Shown: positions 1 to 10,394 of the stretch, one piece after another
How positions within the stretch are numbered: position 1 is the stretch's first letter
Layout: each line of letters begins with the position of its first letter
From: Coleophoma eucalyptorum
Taxonomy: Eukaryota > Ascomycota > Leotiomycetes > Helotiales > Dermateaceae
Direction of reading: 5' to 3'
DNA length: 64,000 nucleotides
Assembly: GCA_026120035.1 (NCBI GenBank)
Contig: JALRME010000010.1
Coordinates: forward strand, 806,001-870,000
Program-made: the position numbers and the translations under genes
Notes under the pieces: model-generated
What the model saw: only the letters and a program-made list of their open reading frames with translations
Databases searched by the model: none
What the model was told of the DNA's origin: nothing

Positions 1-216
1 AGGACGCCTCCGTCCTCGCTAGATACCTCACTTGACTTGGACCTCATCCGAGTACCATCCACCCAGAGCCTCACCACTTCTTGGAGCCGTTCCCACTCCA
101 TACCCCATACCCATTTCCCCATATTATCCCACATACGTCTCTCTCTATCTCACATACATTGCAGTGGAGCTTCCACAACATCCTACCCCTACGTCAGATG
201 GTAATATCATATCATC

Positions 217-3099
217 ATGTCTTCCACCGGCGGTGTCTTCTCCGAGACCCTTCAGTCCATCACTACTACCAAACTGACGGAGCTGTCCAAGAAACGTGCC
301 ATCTTTGAGAACCAAAAGCGGGCCACCCTTAGGTCCTTGGAACTTGAGACAGACCAAAAGGCCAGGATTTACAAACTCATCGATGGCATCAAGAAATGCT
401 TTGCCATTAAGGTCAACGCTGGGCGGATTCTTGATCCCCCAATCAACGATGCAAACATAGTTATCAAGCTCAAGAATATAGTCCGCTTCCTTGAGCAGGC
501 TCGTTATGATCCTTCCATCTCATCAAAGCTGATGCAAGACTGGGAGGATACTATGATTCAGCAATTGAATGTCCAGTCGCTCAAATATCAGTACGCCAGT
601 CTCTACGGCGAACTCGTCACTGAGTGGCTGTCTGAGGAGAAGGCAGTATCACCTGATACTGACTCTGGTGCAGATATGATGGAAGGTTATGAGTCGATTA
701 GTAAGCAGGAGAACGTAGAGCGCGATGAGTCGAGAGCTACATGGGAGGCGCTGGTCTTCTCGCCTTTGGAGACAAACCAGATGGCCATTACAACATATCT
801 GCGGAATCTGTTTGGGAGAAATGGGGCCAACAAAGAAATCCACGGGGCACTCGAAAAGATTCGCACAAGTGTGCGGCATGCTGAAATGTCAATTACCAAT
901 CCAAATCAGTTCAACGAAACCACACTGAGGTGGACAATCGGCGGATTGCTCTCGTCTGATCTTCTCACAGATGAGAAGAGAGGAGTATTGAAAGACTTCC
1001 TCAAAAATCCGGTCATCTTAAATGAAGTTGCAGATGTCTTGAACATGCGCATGGCTGCTATTGATACATGGTCTTGGGATAGTGAGGTTGCCATTGAACA
1101 AAGAAGACACGTCAACGGCAACTACCACATCTACATGCACGAAGATCTCCTACAAGCTATCTTCCTGCAATATATAGGAGTTCAGTGGTCTGTCTCGTTC
1201 AAGGGGATCTTCAACTCATTCGCAGACAGCGAAGGTGCATGGAAATCACCTCGAAAGAGCATTTCAAAACTTGAAAAGCAAAGACGTGAATACTTCCTCG
1301 GTCATCAACGGAAGATTCCGAGTCTGCAGAGCAAACGCCAAGGGATTTATCGCTCTATCTATTTTATGTCACTGCTGATGGAAAATGTGACTGAGAGCGT
1401 TGAATCACAAGATGGAGAAGAAGAAGCTGAATATGAGAGCTACACAGTTAACAATAAACGCCATCGAGGCCGCATGGCTCTGCAGACTGCAAGAAAATCT
1501 ACTGGTGGCAAGGCACCACGAATGCAATTAGCTTCGAAGGCTGCACGAAAGTCGGCACCTTACTCCGCAGCAGCAGTTAGGGACTGTGAGGAAGAAGACG
1601 ACTTTGAATCTGAACCTGAATCAACAAAACCAAAAACTCGGATGGAAAAGAAACAATTTCTCCTGCATCTTCTGTCATCGGAAATTATTGTCAACACTAA
1701 TCTGTACGGCGAGCTAACCTGTACAAGAGCAGAGTTCGATCATTGGGGACCTTCCCTGCCACATTCAACCATCTTTGCAGTTCTGGGATTCTTTGGTTTC
1801 TCGGGCAGGTGGCTGAGCTTCTTTAAGAGGTTCCTTGAAGCGCCGTTGAAATTCATGCAAGATGGGTCAGATGGGCAGACCCGAAGCCGCAAGAGAGGTG
1901 TCCCCCAGTCACATGTCTTGAGTGAGGTTTTTGGAGAAGTTGTGCTCTTCGCGCTGGATTATGCTGTCAATCAAGCCGCGGATGGAGCTCAGCTACATCG
2001 CATGGATAGTGACTTCTGGGTATGGTCACACTCACATCAAACGGTGGTCAACGCATGGTCAGCTGTGGCAACCTTTTCCGAAGTCATGGGTGTCACCTTG
2101 AATGAGGCAAAGACTGGCACTGTGCGGATCGTTCACGAGAAAATGGGTCCTGCCAAAATTGACCCTTCTTTGCCTACAGGGGAGATCAGATGGGGATTCC
2201 TGGTTCTTGATCCAACTACAGGACAGTTTGTTATCGACCAAAATATGGTAGATCGACACATAGAGGAGCTGCAGAAACAACTGGCCGACAAGAAGACGGT
2301 ATTCGCGTGGATCCAGGCTTGGAATACGTATGCCGGCACATTCTTCACCAGCAACTTTGGCAAACCTGCCAATTGTTTCGGCCGCGCACATGTCGATTTG
2401 ATTCTGGCAACACTCGAGAGAATCCAGCGAACCATCTTCACTGATGGAAGCAGCGTGGTGCAGTACTTGAAGAATACAATCCAAGAGCGATTTGGCATCA
2501 GTGACATACCCGATGGATATTTGTACTTCACTACAGACCTCGGCGGTCTTGAGTTACAGAACCCATTCATCGAGCTGCTCCAGATCCGCGATTCTGTACT
2601 ACAAGATCCTGGATCTATTATTGCCAAAACTTTCCTCGAAAACGAACAAGAAATGTATCGCTCTGCCAAGACCGCCTTCGATAATAATCAAGTCCAGCGA
2701 TACGCGAACGACTATCCTGATTTCAAACCGCAGGACTACGGTATCTTTTTCTCGTTTGAGGAGTTTGTCAAGTTCCGAGAGGATTTCGAACTCGAAACCT
2801 CAGGCTCGGGAGATTCGCTGGCTGCCTGCTTCGAAACTTTGCTTAGTACCCCTAGCCAAGAGAGCGTTAATGCTTCAGCTGCGGATCTTTTACATGTCAA
2901 CAAGATCGCTAATATGGCCATCTCCGGTGGTATTTCTGGTCAATGGACTTCTATGACACCATACTGGAAGTGGGTCGTTATGCTCTATGGTCCAGATATG
3001 GTGGAGAGGTTTGGTGGCTTGAACATTGTGGATAAAGGACTATTGCCTATCGGTATGGTGAGCTTGTTCAGAAGTGGGCGAGTTCAGTGGCAAGGATGA
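217..3099 (+). CDS. Reverse-transcriptase-like cellular protein with an internal histone H3 tail mimic
   Basis: Single uninterrupted frame of 960 residues from an ATG after a CT-rich leader. The C-terminal half looks like the palm of a reverse transcriptase of the cellular, single-copy kind (rvt- or TERT-like) rather than a retrotransposon: a motif-A-like FDHWGPSLPHST (Asp508), a motif-B-like RGVPQSHVLSE (560-570), and a motif-C-like RMDSDFWVW (595-603). No integrase, RNase H, gag or terminal repeat is seen around it. In motif C the expected Asp-Asp pair reads Ser598-Asp599, so polymerase activity is doubtful. Just before the palm, residues 420-448 reproduce the N-terminal tail of histone H3, including QTARKSTGGKAPR; the equivalents of K9, K14, K23 and K27 are Lys427, 432, 441 and 445, while K4 is absent and K18 is Met436. 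An acidic stretch follows. The N-terminal ~400 residues are helical-looking and unassigned. Family placement is from recall of RT motifs; the H3 match is direct. Confidence 0.75.
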   Translation: MSSTGGVFSETLQSITTTKLTELSKKRAIFENQKRATLRSLELETDQKARIYKLIDGIKKCFAIKVNAGRILDPPINDANIVIKLKNIVRFLEQARYDPSISSKLMQDWEDTMIQQLNVQSLKYQYASLYGELVTEWLSEEKAVSPDTDSGADMMEGYESISKQENVERDESRATWEALVFSPLETNQMAITTYLRNLFGRNGANKEIHGALEKIRTSVRHAEMSITNPNQFNETTLRWTIGGLLSSDLLTDEKRGVLKDFLKNPVILNEVADVLNMRMAAIDTWSWDSEVAIEQRRHVNGNYHIYMHEDLLQAIFLQYIGVQWSVSFKGIFNSFADSEGAWKSPRKSISKLEKQRREYFLGHQRKIPSLQSKRQGIYRSIYFMSLLMENVTESVESQDGEEEAEYESYTVNNKRHRGRMALQTARKSTGGKAPRMQLASKAARKSAPYSAAAVRDCEEEDDFESEPESTKPKTRMEKKQFLLHLLSSEIIVNTNLYGELTCTRAEFDHWGPSLPHSTIFAVLGFFGFSGRWLSFFKRFLEAPLKFMQDGSDGQTRSRKRGVPQSHVLSEVFGEVVLFALDYAVNQAADGAQLHRMDSDFWVWSHSHQTVVNAWSAVATFSEVMGVTLNEAKTGTVRIVHEKMGPAKIDPSLPTGEIRWGFLVLDPTTGQFVIDQNMVDRHIEELQKQLADKKTVFAWIQAWNTYAGTFFTSNFGKPANCFGRAHVDLILATLERIQRTIFTDGSSVVQYLKNTIQERFGISDIPDGYLYFTTDLGGLELQNPFIELLQIRDSVLQDPGSIIAKTFLENEQEMYRSAKTAFDNNQVQRYANDYPDFKPQDYGIFFSFEEFVKFREDFELETSGSGDSLAACFETLLSTPSQESVNASAADLLHVNKIANMAISGGISGQWTSMTPYWKWVVMLYGPDMVERFGGLNIVDKGLLPIGMVSLFRSGRVQWQG
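1474..1560 (+). other. Segment encoding the histone H3 N-terminal tail mimic
   Basis: Twenty-nine codons (residues 420-448 of the RT-like protein) align with histone H3 from its initiator Met to Pro30. If Met-Ala is aligned with the H3 start, R2-T3-K4 are replaced by one Leu; after that only K18 to Met differs, with Ser at position 22 as in fungal H3. The match ends sharply after Ala-Pro. A basic run, NKRHRGR, precedes it and an acidic run, EEEDDFESEPES, follows shortly after. Confidence 0.9.
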
Positions 3100-3173
3100 G
3101 CGTTTGTAAAGCAGTATATCTCATATATAATTAACATATAAAAGTTAATCGTGTATTATCTATTCATCCTCAC

Positions 3174-4437
3174 TCAAACACCCGGGCAGCCCTCGGCTGG
3201 GTAGTTGCAAGAACTTGCGATTCCACCACCGGTAATGTTCACATCAACAAAGCTGATATTGGAGCAACTACCCGAACCGCAAAGCACATAATAATCCGTT
3301 CCCTCCGAATTCGCCGTGCCGTGAATATTCTCGAACAACACATTCTGGATGATCACGCCGTTAGATGGATCTCCGGTTGGGCCACCGTTCAAGTAATCTT
3401 GCTGCACATCAATGCCATAGATGGAGATGTTGCTGACGGAGATGTTGGAGTACAAGATGTCGGAGATGAAGCCGGTTGTGTTGTAGTTCGACTTGATACG
3501 TGGGCCATTCTGGGAGTTGAGGACCTGGCTATTGGTGAACTGTATGGGGATAGTTAGTAAGTCAGATACCAGACCGACAAGGAAGGAAATAAGCTGAGGC
3601 CAACGCACCGAAATGTTGGTCACGTTGTTATTACTCTTTCCACCAATCGAGCCAATACTCAATCCATGGCCACCATCACAGTACATGTTATCGACGGTGA
3701 TATTGTTGCCGCTCGTCACTGCAACACAATCGTCCTGGTTGATCACGATACTATCCCTGATGGTGAAATTCGAGCAAGAACTGACATCAAACCCATCGGA
3801 GTTATGCGCCGCTGCCAGGCCATCACTGCGCGCATTTGGCGCATCGCCATCAGAGTTGTCGAGGAGCAGATCATACATATCTACATTGGAGCAGCTGGAG
3901 ATACTGAACAAGTGCACCGGCCAGTTCTTGATGTGGAGGTTTTTCACGACCGAGTTATTAATAAGTTTGCTCAGGACGATGAAGTGGTTTGGCCTGTGGG
4001 GATATAAAGTCAGCAAATCAAAGTTTCCGCTGCAAAGAAGGGTGAGGAATCCCGGACTTTGGTACGCCGCCATTGGATCCAAGCCCATCCCAATACGCCT
4101 GGCCATTTCCTTCAATCACGGCGTCTGGCTCCGCGGTGATGGTTACACCAGAACCTCCGATTTTAATTGGATCGAAAGACGACTGGTTTGTAAAGCCGAA
4201 AGTGGTCGTGCCAGCAAAGGTCACCACGCTGTTCGCTTGCAGACCCGTGAGGTCGATAGTGCTGTTTGACGGCGCGAAAATGTCCTTGAGCACGATGTTG
4301 GTGCACGCTGCGACTGCCGGGGCGATCCCTGAGTACTCTGTCACTGTACACGCCGATGTTGAATTGGATACTCGTCGCTCTAGGTGAGGACTCGCATTGG
4401 CCGTTGCGAGCAGGGGCAAGAGTGGAAGAAAAAACAT
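3174..4437 (-). CDS. Secreted endopolygalacturonase, glycoside hydrolase family 28
   Basis: Three exons (4058-4437, 3609-3993, 3174-3539) give 376 residues, the usual length for fungal endo-PG. The N-terminus has a hydrophobic signal peptide (about 1-16), then a dibasic LERR site fitting Kex2 removal of a propeptide. The GH28 catalytic motifs are present in order: NSDGFD (Asp193; the common form is NTD), QDDC (Asp214, Asp215), GHG (His236) and RIK (Arg269, Lys271). The enzyme cleaves alpha-1,4 bonds in homogalacturonan outside the cell. Intron 2 (3540-3608) has a perfect ACTAAC branch site. Intron 1 (3994-4057) opens with GTCCGG, an unusual donor, but it is the join that restores the family sequence PKPNHF. 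The gene is convergent with the RT-like gene, 74 bp away. Asn-X-Ser/Thr sites are frequent, as expected for a secreted glycoprotein. Confidence 0.93.
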
Positions 4438-5193
4438 CTTGACTATTGCGAAGAAAACCTGAGCTCGAGGTCTTTGGGATTCACAAAGAGAGGTCGATTT
4501 GGGAGAGGGAAATCAAGCCATCTTTTATTAATGCCAGAAAAGTTTCGGCAGATTACTACTATTGAGATTGATCATCGACACGCATGCACATCACGGAGAA
4601 ACTTCCTCAAAGAGTATATGTCGTAGCGTAATCCACTTTAAGTTGCAAGTCGCAAAGTGCCCAGACTGATGCCCAGACGGAAAACGGGCTTGGAAGTGTT
4701 ATGTTCGAAACATTTAGACTAAGATTTTCATGGTTGCCCAATAAGCTTCCTTGACGTTCAGGAACAGTGCAGGATAAATGGCTTGATTCCGCGTATTACC
4801 CCATGTTTGGATAAAGATCACGGAGATATCGTGCAACTTTAATTTTTAGCGACCGCTGAAAGGGGCGCCTACCGACGGAGAAATTGTTGTCCACGAGTCG
4901 GATTTGCAAATTGGTTCGTGTATTTGATCAGATGAAACTACCTGTATCTACCCCATAAAATAAGACTTCCACAAGTCATCTATTCCTGATGAGCAATTCT
5001 GTACATGACGGTATCTCTACGGATGATCGCGACCTCGAAATTCTTGGCGAGAATCGTAACTCAAATTGCAATAAAGCAATGGGCACAACGCCTAAATGAT
5101 TGCTTTTGCTCTGCCATCTCGGTAAACCGCTGCACTTACGAACAACGATCCCCTACCGAAGTTGAAGAGGAAGTCTGTGGCCATGAACTTCAT
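4438..5193. other. Intergenic: polygalacturonase promoter and 3' flank of the zinc-finger gene
   Basis: No convincing gene. The part next to 4438 must hold the upstream region of the polygalacturonase, which reads leftward. The short open frames here have no recognisable sequence. Confidence 0.6.
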
Positions 5194-6666
5194 TCATATT
5201 GGAACAACCAGCCACTCCGTCTCATGACTTTTCGCACCTAAATGGCTGAGCAAATCCGCTTGAGTGGCAAATTCTTCTCCGCATTCAAAGCAGTCCAGAA
5301 TCTGCTGATCAAAGATCTTTGGGAAACTCTCGGTCAGTCGGTGCAGCATGGCATAAGTGGATGTCGACAGACTGTCTTGAACGCCATCGTTACTGATTGT
5401 GGAGGTAGAGGACATCATTGGTGGAACGCTCTCATCATCGATGATTGAGTTTGATTTTCGTTCTATGTCCTTTCCTTGTTCTGGCTCAGTTGCTTTTACA
5501 TTTCGCTCTGTAACGCACTCTTTGCCAGAGATAAGCGTGCTCCAGACTCCCGTGCTTCCGTCGCTTGTCTCGCTCGTTGATATCTGTCTCCGCTCCTCGA
5601 TGAGGCCAGCTATTTGATTTCTAAGCTGTCCAATCTCAAGCTCTGCTAAGTGGTTCTTGGCCATTGCGTCGCCTAGAAGTTTCCCCATAGTAATATAAGT
5701 CTCACTGGGTTCAACAGTCTGTTGCTGAGTTGTGAGTGTCTGCTGAGCCGGAGGTTCATTTCTCTCTTTTAGTCTATCCCTCTCAACCATAAGCTGTTCG
5801 TGAGACATCGGCCTGTCCTCCTGTGAAAAAATTTGAGATGACAACTCCCCAGTAGAGTAATCCTTGCATTCGAACGGGTGCTTGGATGTTACGTGTAGTT
5901 CCATACTCTTCCCGTTGGAGTAGCTACAGTTACAAGATGATATAGGAAAGCCATCGTGGTATTTTTCATAATGTTGTTGTTTACATTTTTCATCGGGAAA
6001 TGCAAGTCCTGGGCAGTTCAGGCAAACCATTGGATGCTCCGTCAACAAATTTTCGGTCAGATCTGGTAGCTTTCCAGAGGCTCTGACAGGATCCTTACAA
6101 GCATTTCGCACGAACTCATGGCGCTCTTTGTCGTGAATTTGTGGCTCCTCAATGGCGAAGGACGCATCCCCACAACGAATAGAAGACAGCTTCTGGTGAA
6201 GCAGATCATGTTCAGCCAGCTTTTCTTTTGTCTCGAAGACCGCAGAACAATCTCCACAAGGCAGTAGGTGGTCTGTCTGGTAATGAAGTTTTGAGGTGTG
6301 TTGGAAGTCTAATGTGATGCAGCCAAACTCACATATCTTGCATTGGTAATAGTCTTGGTAATATTCTTTCTCGGTGGCTATTTCTCCGTCTGAAACAGAC
6401 TTTTGCTGAATCTTGAGGGGATGCTTTGCTTGTTTATGTTGCCTTACAGCCTGTTCATCATTGAATATTCTCCCACAAGGGGTACAGTAATGAGGGTGGG
6501 CTTTTTGTATGTGATTCTTTAGCTTTTTTTCTGTTGTGAATGTCTGCTTGCACACGCAGTACCACCTAAGCCGATGCCTTTTAACCACGCAGTGTTGCTT
6601 TAAAGCTTCTTGAGTGGAGAACTCTCTCTCGCAGTCATGACATTCAAGTAAGTGTCCAAGGGACAT
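5194..6666 (-). CDS. Multi-C2H2 zinc-finger protein, function unknown
   Basis: Encodes 490 residues from the first ATG (6664-6666); the frame is open 20 codons further upstream but without an ATG. At least three N-terminal C2H2-type units are clear: CHDCEREFSTQEALKQHC followed by His, CVCKQTFTTEKKLKNHIQ followed by a His, and CTPCGRIFNDEQAVRQHK followed by His. Several looser Cys/His pairs occupy the middle, and a last finger lies at the C-terminus (CFECGEEFATQADLLSHL). A Gln/Glu-rich, coiled-coil-like stretch lies at about two thirds of the length. Such proteins bind nucleic acid or proteins; no DNA-binding factor family was recognised. No intron is needed to keep the frame, but an upstream exon cannot be excluded. 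Confidence 0.7.
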   Translation of the reverse strand: MSLGHLLECHDCEREFSTQEALKQHCVVKRHRLRWYCVCKQTFTTEKKLKNHIQKAHPHYCTPCGRIFNDEQAVRQHKQAKHPLKIQQKSVSDGEIATEKEYYQDYYQCKICEFGCITLDFQHTSKLHYQTDHLLPCGDCSAVFETKEKLAEHDLLHQKLSSIRCGDASFAIEEPQIHDKERHEFVRNACKDPVRASGKLPDLTENLLTEHPMVCLNCPGLAFPDEKCKQQHYEKYHDGFPISSCNCSYSNGKSMELHVTSKHPFECKDYSTGELSSQIFSQEDRPMSHEQLMVERDRLKERNEPPAQQTLTTQQQTVEPSETYITMGKLLGDAMAKNHLAELEIGQLRNQIAGLIEERRQISTSETSDGSTGVWSTLISGKECVTERNVKATEPEQGKDIERKSNSIIDDESVPPMMSSTSTISNDGVQDSLSTSTYAMLHRLTESFPKIFDQQILDCFECGEEFATQADLLSHLGAKSHETEWLVVPI

Positions 6667-8338
6667 TTTGATGGTGGCAATACGGATCTGGGTACCTTTG
6701 CCAGAGTCTTCAGCTAGGAAACTCAATATTGTACCAAATGTGCAATGAAAGATAGATATCTTACGAGACTAGATTGGTATTGCAGGAAATCCTTCTGTCA
6801 AAGAGCGATTCAATTTTCCTTGCTCTGAACAACGAACCTGACGGATAAACTCTAGGAAATTCGAATTCAATAATAATATCTTCTTCTGTGAAATTTGAAA
6901 TGTTCCCATCTGGAAACAAAAAGCCTCCCAAAGTTGTGCGGTTTTTGTTGAAAATGGGCCCCAGCGATCATCAAAGCTTGGTTACGCCTCAGATTTAAAA
7001 GAAGTCTGTTCCTTTTCACGGCGGATCCAATCTAGTGGAAAGTCAGTCAAAGGGCTTCTGATGGTATTTATATAGAGATGTTTAGTTGTGCTAGAGATTA
7101 CTTGCCAGAACCTAGAAGGCTATCAAATGTGCCTCAATTGCGATGCTCTCCAAGTATAGGCAATTCAGAACTGGGTAGAGAAGAACATTGCATAGACACA
7201 GTTGGGATATTGAAATCCAAGGAGGACAAGCTCGTAGCTTCGTGATACCCAGGCCCGATATCTATAAAGAAATTCTAGGACGCGTCTCAAATCGCGAATC
7301 TTCTATGTGGGCAGTACCAGTCGCCGGTCTGAATACGACAAAGTGATATCTGCGAATTGTTTGTACTTATGCAGATCGATCATCAGGTGACAGCAGAAGA
7401 GATGTCGTAATAACCATAGAGATAGGAAGATTTGTCGTAGTTTGTGGATGTAAGCGCGTCTTGATACTTGAAGTTAAGGTTGAATCTGAGGTTGAGGCTG
7501 ACGATGGACTTGGAACAGGAGCTAGCGTGGATGCCTTTTGTTGCTGCCTTGGGCAGCCATGGTTGTAGCAGAAACTTTTCTATTCCATGTCTGGGCCTGT
7601 CACTCGAAGGTGATTGCTCAGTCTCTAAGGTATTTGTTTATATAGAAGAGAAGAATTCCTTAACACCCAACTCTATCTTCGGCCTGTGCACTCAAAGTGG
7701 TTGTCATAACTTACTGACTCGTCTCTTCAACACCCAAGGATCTTGAAGAGTTTTAGCATTGTCAATTTAATTGGTGTATTCGGTCACGGTGTTGTATTAT
7801 CAATACCATGAAACAGTTCGAATGATCCGCAAATCGTGACACTTATGGTACATAAACCTTCCACAAATTTGACCCTGAGCTGAATGGCAGATCAAGATAG
7901 TGATAATGAGTGGATATCTGGCTCTCCATGTCTCTTTTCAAAATCACTTGTGCCATAGAATGCTATATTGTATTTGTATCGCAGGTAGGTTCAGTACTAC
8001 GAAGGTTGTATAGAGCTTAAATTCAAGAGACAGTGCAACAGGGAGGAACACATCGGAACGGTCGCTGGACCAAGAAAGGATAATAAACTTTACAAGTATT
8101 CAAGATACCGTAAAGAGAAGTAGATATTTGAATAGCTAAAAGGTAGCTAATTCTGCTCTTATTGATGACAAGATTCTATTGGGCAATTCCACGCCGTGAG
8201 CAAACTCGAAATCTTGAGTCTGTTTGAGGAATTTCAACTGATATCAAGAAGCTTCTCACAGGACCTCAGTGTTCATTTCAAATTAATTCGAGAGTTACAG
8301 GCTCATGAGCATCCTGGGCCCGTTCAAGTTTCTCAATC

Positions 8339-8353
8339 TTTTTTTTTTTTTTT
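8339..8353. repeat. Homopolymer T15 tract
   Basis: Fifteen consecutive T on the plus strand (A15 on the minus strand). Such a tract can be a simple repeat or the poly(A) tail of an old retrocopy inserted on the minus strand; no coding or target-site duplication evidence supports the second reading. Confidence 0.6.
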
Positions 8354-9288
8354 CACTTAGTCATTACAGCACTGTACAATGATGCCAGGAGAAGCCAATC
8401 GCCACAATGAAGGCACCAAAGAGCGAAAAGCGAGACAAAATGGTGGGATGCTTAGAAACCAGAAAGGATTTCGGAGTCTCAGGGCATTGATCGATAGGCA
8501 CACCGGCAGATCTCCTTGCCACAGAGGCAGCACAATCCTCCTTCCGAAAAGTGTGCCACTTTTTGTGGACAAAGAATGGAGATCTCTACATTTATGTGCT
8601 CGCTGCATCTTGGCTACATGAAATTTCACACTGCAAAACTCTTCTGCAACGAAGGAGACGCTCCACTCATGGTGGGTTATTGGTTTTGGAGCTTCGCGCG
8701 CCACGCCCGCTCAGGCAGGTTCAGGATTGCAGAAGTTACAGCTTCGGTGGAGAAGGAACCAGTCTCAACCGGAACTTGGGTCGCCAATCGTTCTCTTCGC
8801 TGTCGAGTCATGCACCCGTTGCCTACACATCTTATAAAGAAGTTATGTTCGTAAATTGATAAACCCTAGTCAAGTGGATGAAGACATTGTGTACCAATTC
8901 ACGAGCAAAGCTGGGCAGAGTAGATTCCACGCAGGAGGATAATCATCACCAAACTCTATGGCTACACCAACCTGCAACTATATATGGATGGACACGTCAT
9001 GGTTATTATTATTACTGCCACAATTCTTAGACGTGGCAATCATCTGACTGAATCTTTTTCAGTGACTATTGCGTAGTTGGAAGTGTCTTGACGCATCCCC
9101 TTCGGTTCGCGGAACGCGTACTTGGTTATGATCACGGATGGATGTCAGCAATGACTGCATGCAGGGACTTGCCAACCAAAGACCATGTAGCGCTTGATGA
9201 CTTGATATTGCATAAGTCGACACATGGATGGCAAGACGGCCCTTATACCCCGCGTCCCCTATTTTGAGACTCGAGTGCACCTGTGGTA

Positions 9289-9331
9289 CATGAGGTGGAC
9301 ATTTCGAAGCTAAGAAAATGTCCACCTCATG
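9289..9331. repeat. Perfect inverted repeat, 16-bp arms, 11-nt loop
   Basis: Left arm 9289-9304 reads CATGAGGTGGACATTT and right arm 9316-9331 is its exact reverse complement, separated by 11 nt. It lies in the middle of the gene-poor interval, about 1.1 kb before the sugar permease. No terminal repeat or flanking duplication was seen. Confidence 0.8.
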
Positions 9332-10394
9332 CAGAATACAATTCGCACCCTCTAGACATAACTTCACCCCCTCTCAAAGCGGTCATGTGGCTTAGAACCG
9401 AGCAAATTATAGTCCAGGCAGACAGGTGGTCAAGCATTCAGAAATAACGAACTCCTATGCCAATCTTCGTCCCGTATATGGGAAGTTTGCTGAAGAATGA
9501 CAGTCTGGCGGAGTTCCGCTCCTTGGTTCGCTAAACTTCTTAGATGCCAACTCGCTAAGTGGTGTTGTCGCAATCTTCAAGGCTACAATCCTTTCTAGTA
9601 CTTTGATATGCTAGCTATCAGTGTTTGTAGCTTAGACCGGTGCTTTCGGTTCCCAACAGTCATTGACAGGACAGTACAGTACACCTAGAGATTAGGTAAA
9701 AGCTCAAACAATTAGATTGAGGGATACGAGGGCCAGATGCCTCGAGTTATGTCAACGAGGACTAACTTACAGAATACCCAACACGTCTCCCCACCCCCCA
9801 CACCAGCACGCGGGGATTAAGTGGGGCTCAGCTGATCCAGCAGCGTGCCCCATCCATGACCCATGGAACAAGGAATTCAAACCAGAATCCCTCCCGAATT
9901 TGTCCACTTCCCCTTCCTGAAAGAAAAAAACAACACCTCCTCCCAACCTACCAACGACGAGAGGTATGTCTATCAGTCAGGATACCCCAACTCAGCGGCA
10001 GTTTAATCGTTCCGACTCCATTAGGCCCGCCTACGGAAACCCCATATTCGGCAACTGGGGTAACTTTTTGTCGCTTGTCTGGTGGTATCGGCCGCCAGCC
10101 AGCCCATGACTTGCGCAAACGAGGGTCATGTACGGAGCAGTCGCTCAGGATTTCCAAGCTCATCCTGATTTGTGATGTCCTGCTTGTCATGGGCGTTCAT
10201 CTGGCAGGGCTGTATATAGTAGCGTGGGAAACGCCACAATCCTTTTTCTGCTTTCTTCACTACTGTTTTGATTTTGTAAGTCGTGTAGGGTATACGCATT
10301 CTTCGAGGCTCTCTTTCGACTTTCATCCTATTTTTCTTTCTACTGTGCCAACAGCTTAGGAACACGACAAAAATATTCAACGATCACGACAAGT

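Larger units (their letters stand above)
6667..10394. other. Long gene-poor interval (3.7 kb)
   Basis: No open frame here resembles a known protein. The overlapping open frames around 8357-8860 and 9717-10359 lack family features and run on several strands at once. Two structures stand out and are listed separately: a 15-base T-run at 8339-8353 and a perfect 16-bp inverted repeat at 9289-9331. The last several hundred bases should contain the promoter of the sugar permease that starts at 10395. Confidence 0.5.

Noticed and set aside
217..3099. RT-like gene as a retrotransposon
   Set aside because: No gag, endonuclease, RNase H, integrase, poly(A) tail or terminal repeats; the single long frame and palm motifs fit a domesticated cellular RT better.
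9717..10359. Overlapping open frames (67 and 167 codons) before the sugar permease
   Set aside because: No family features, and they lie in the likely promoter and leader of the permease; composition is low-complexity Pro/Ser.
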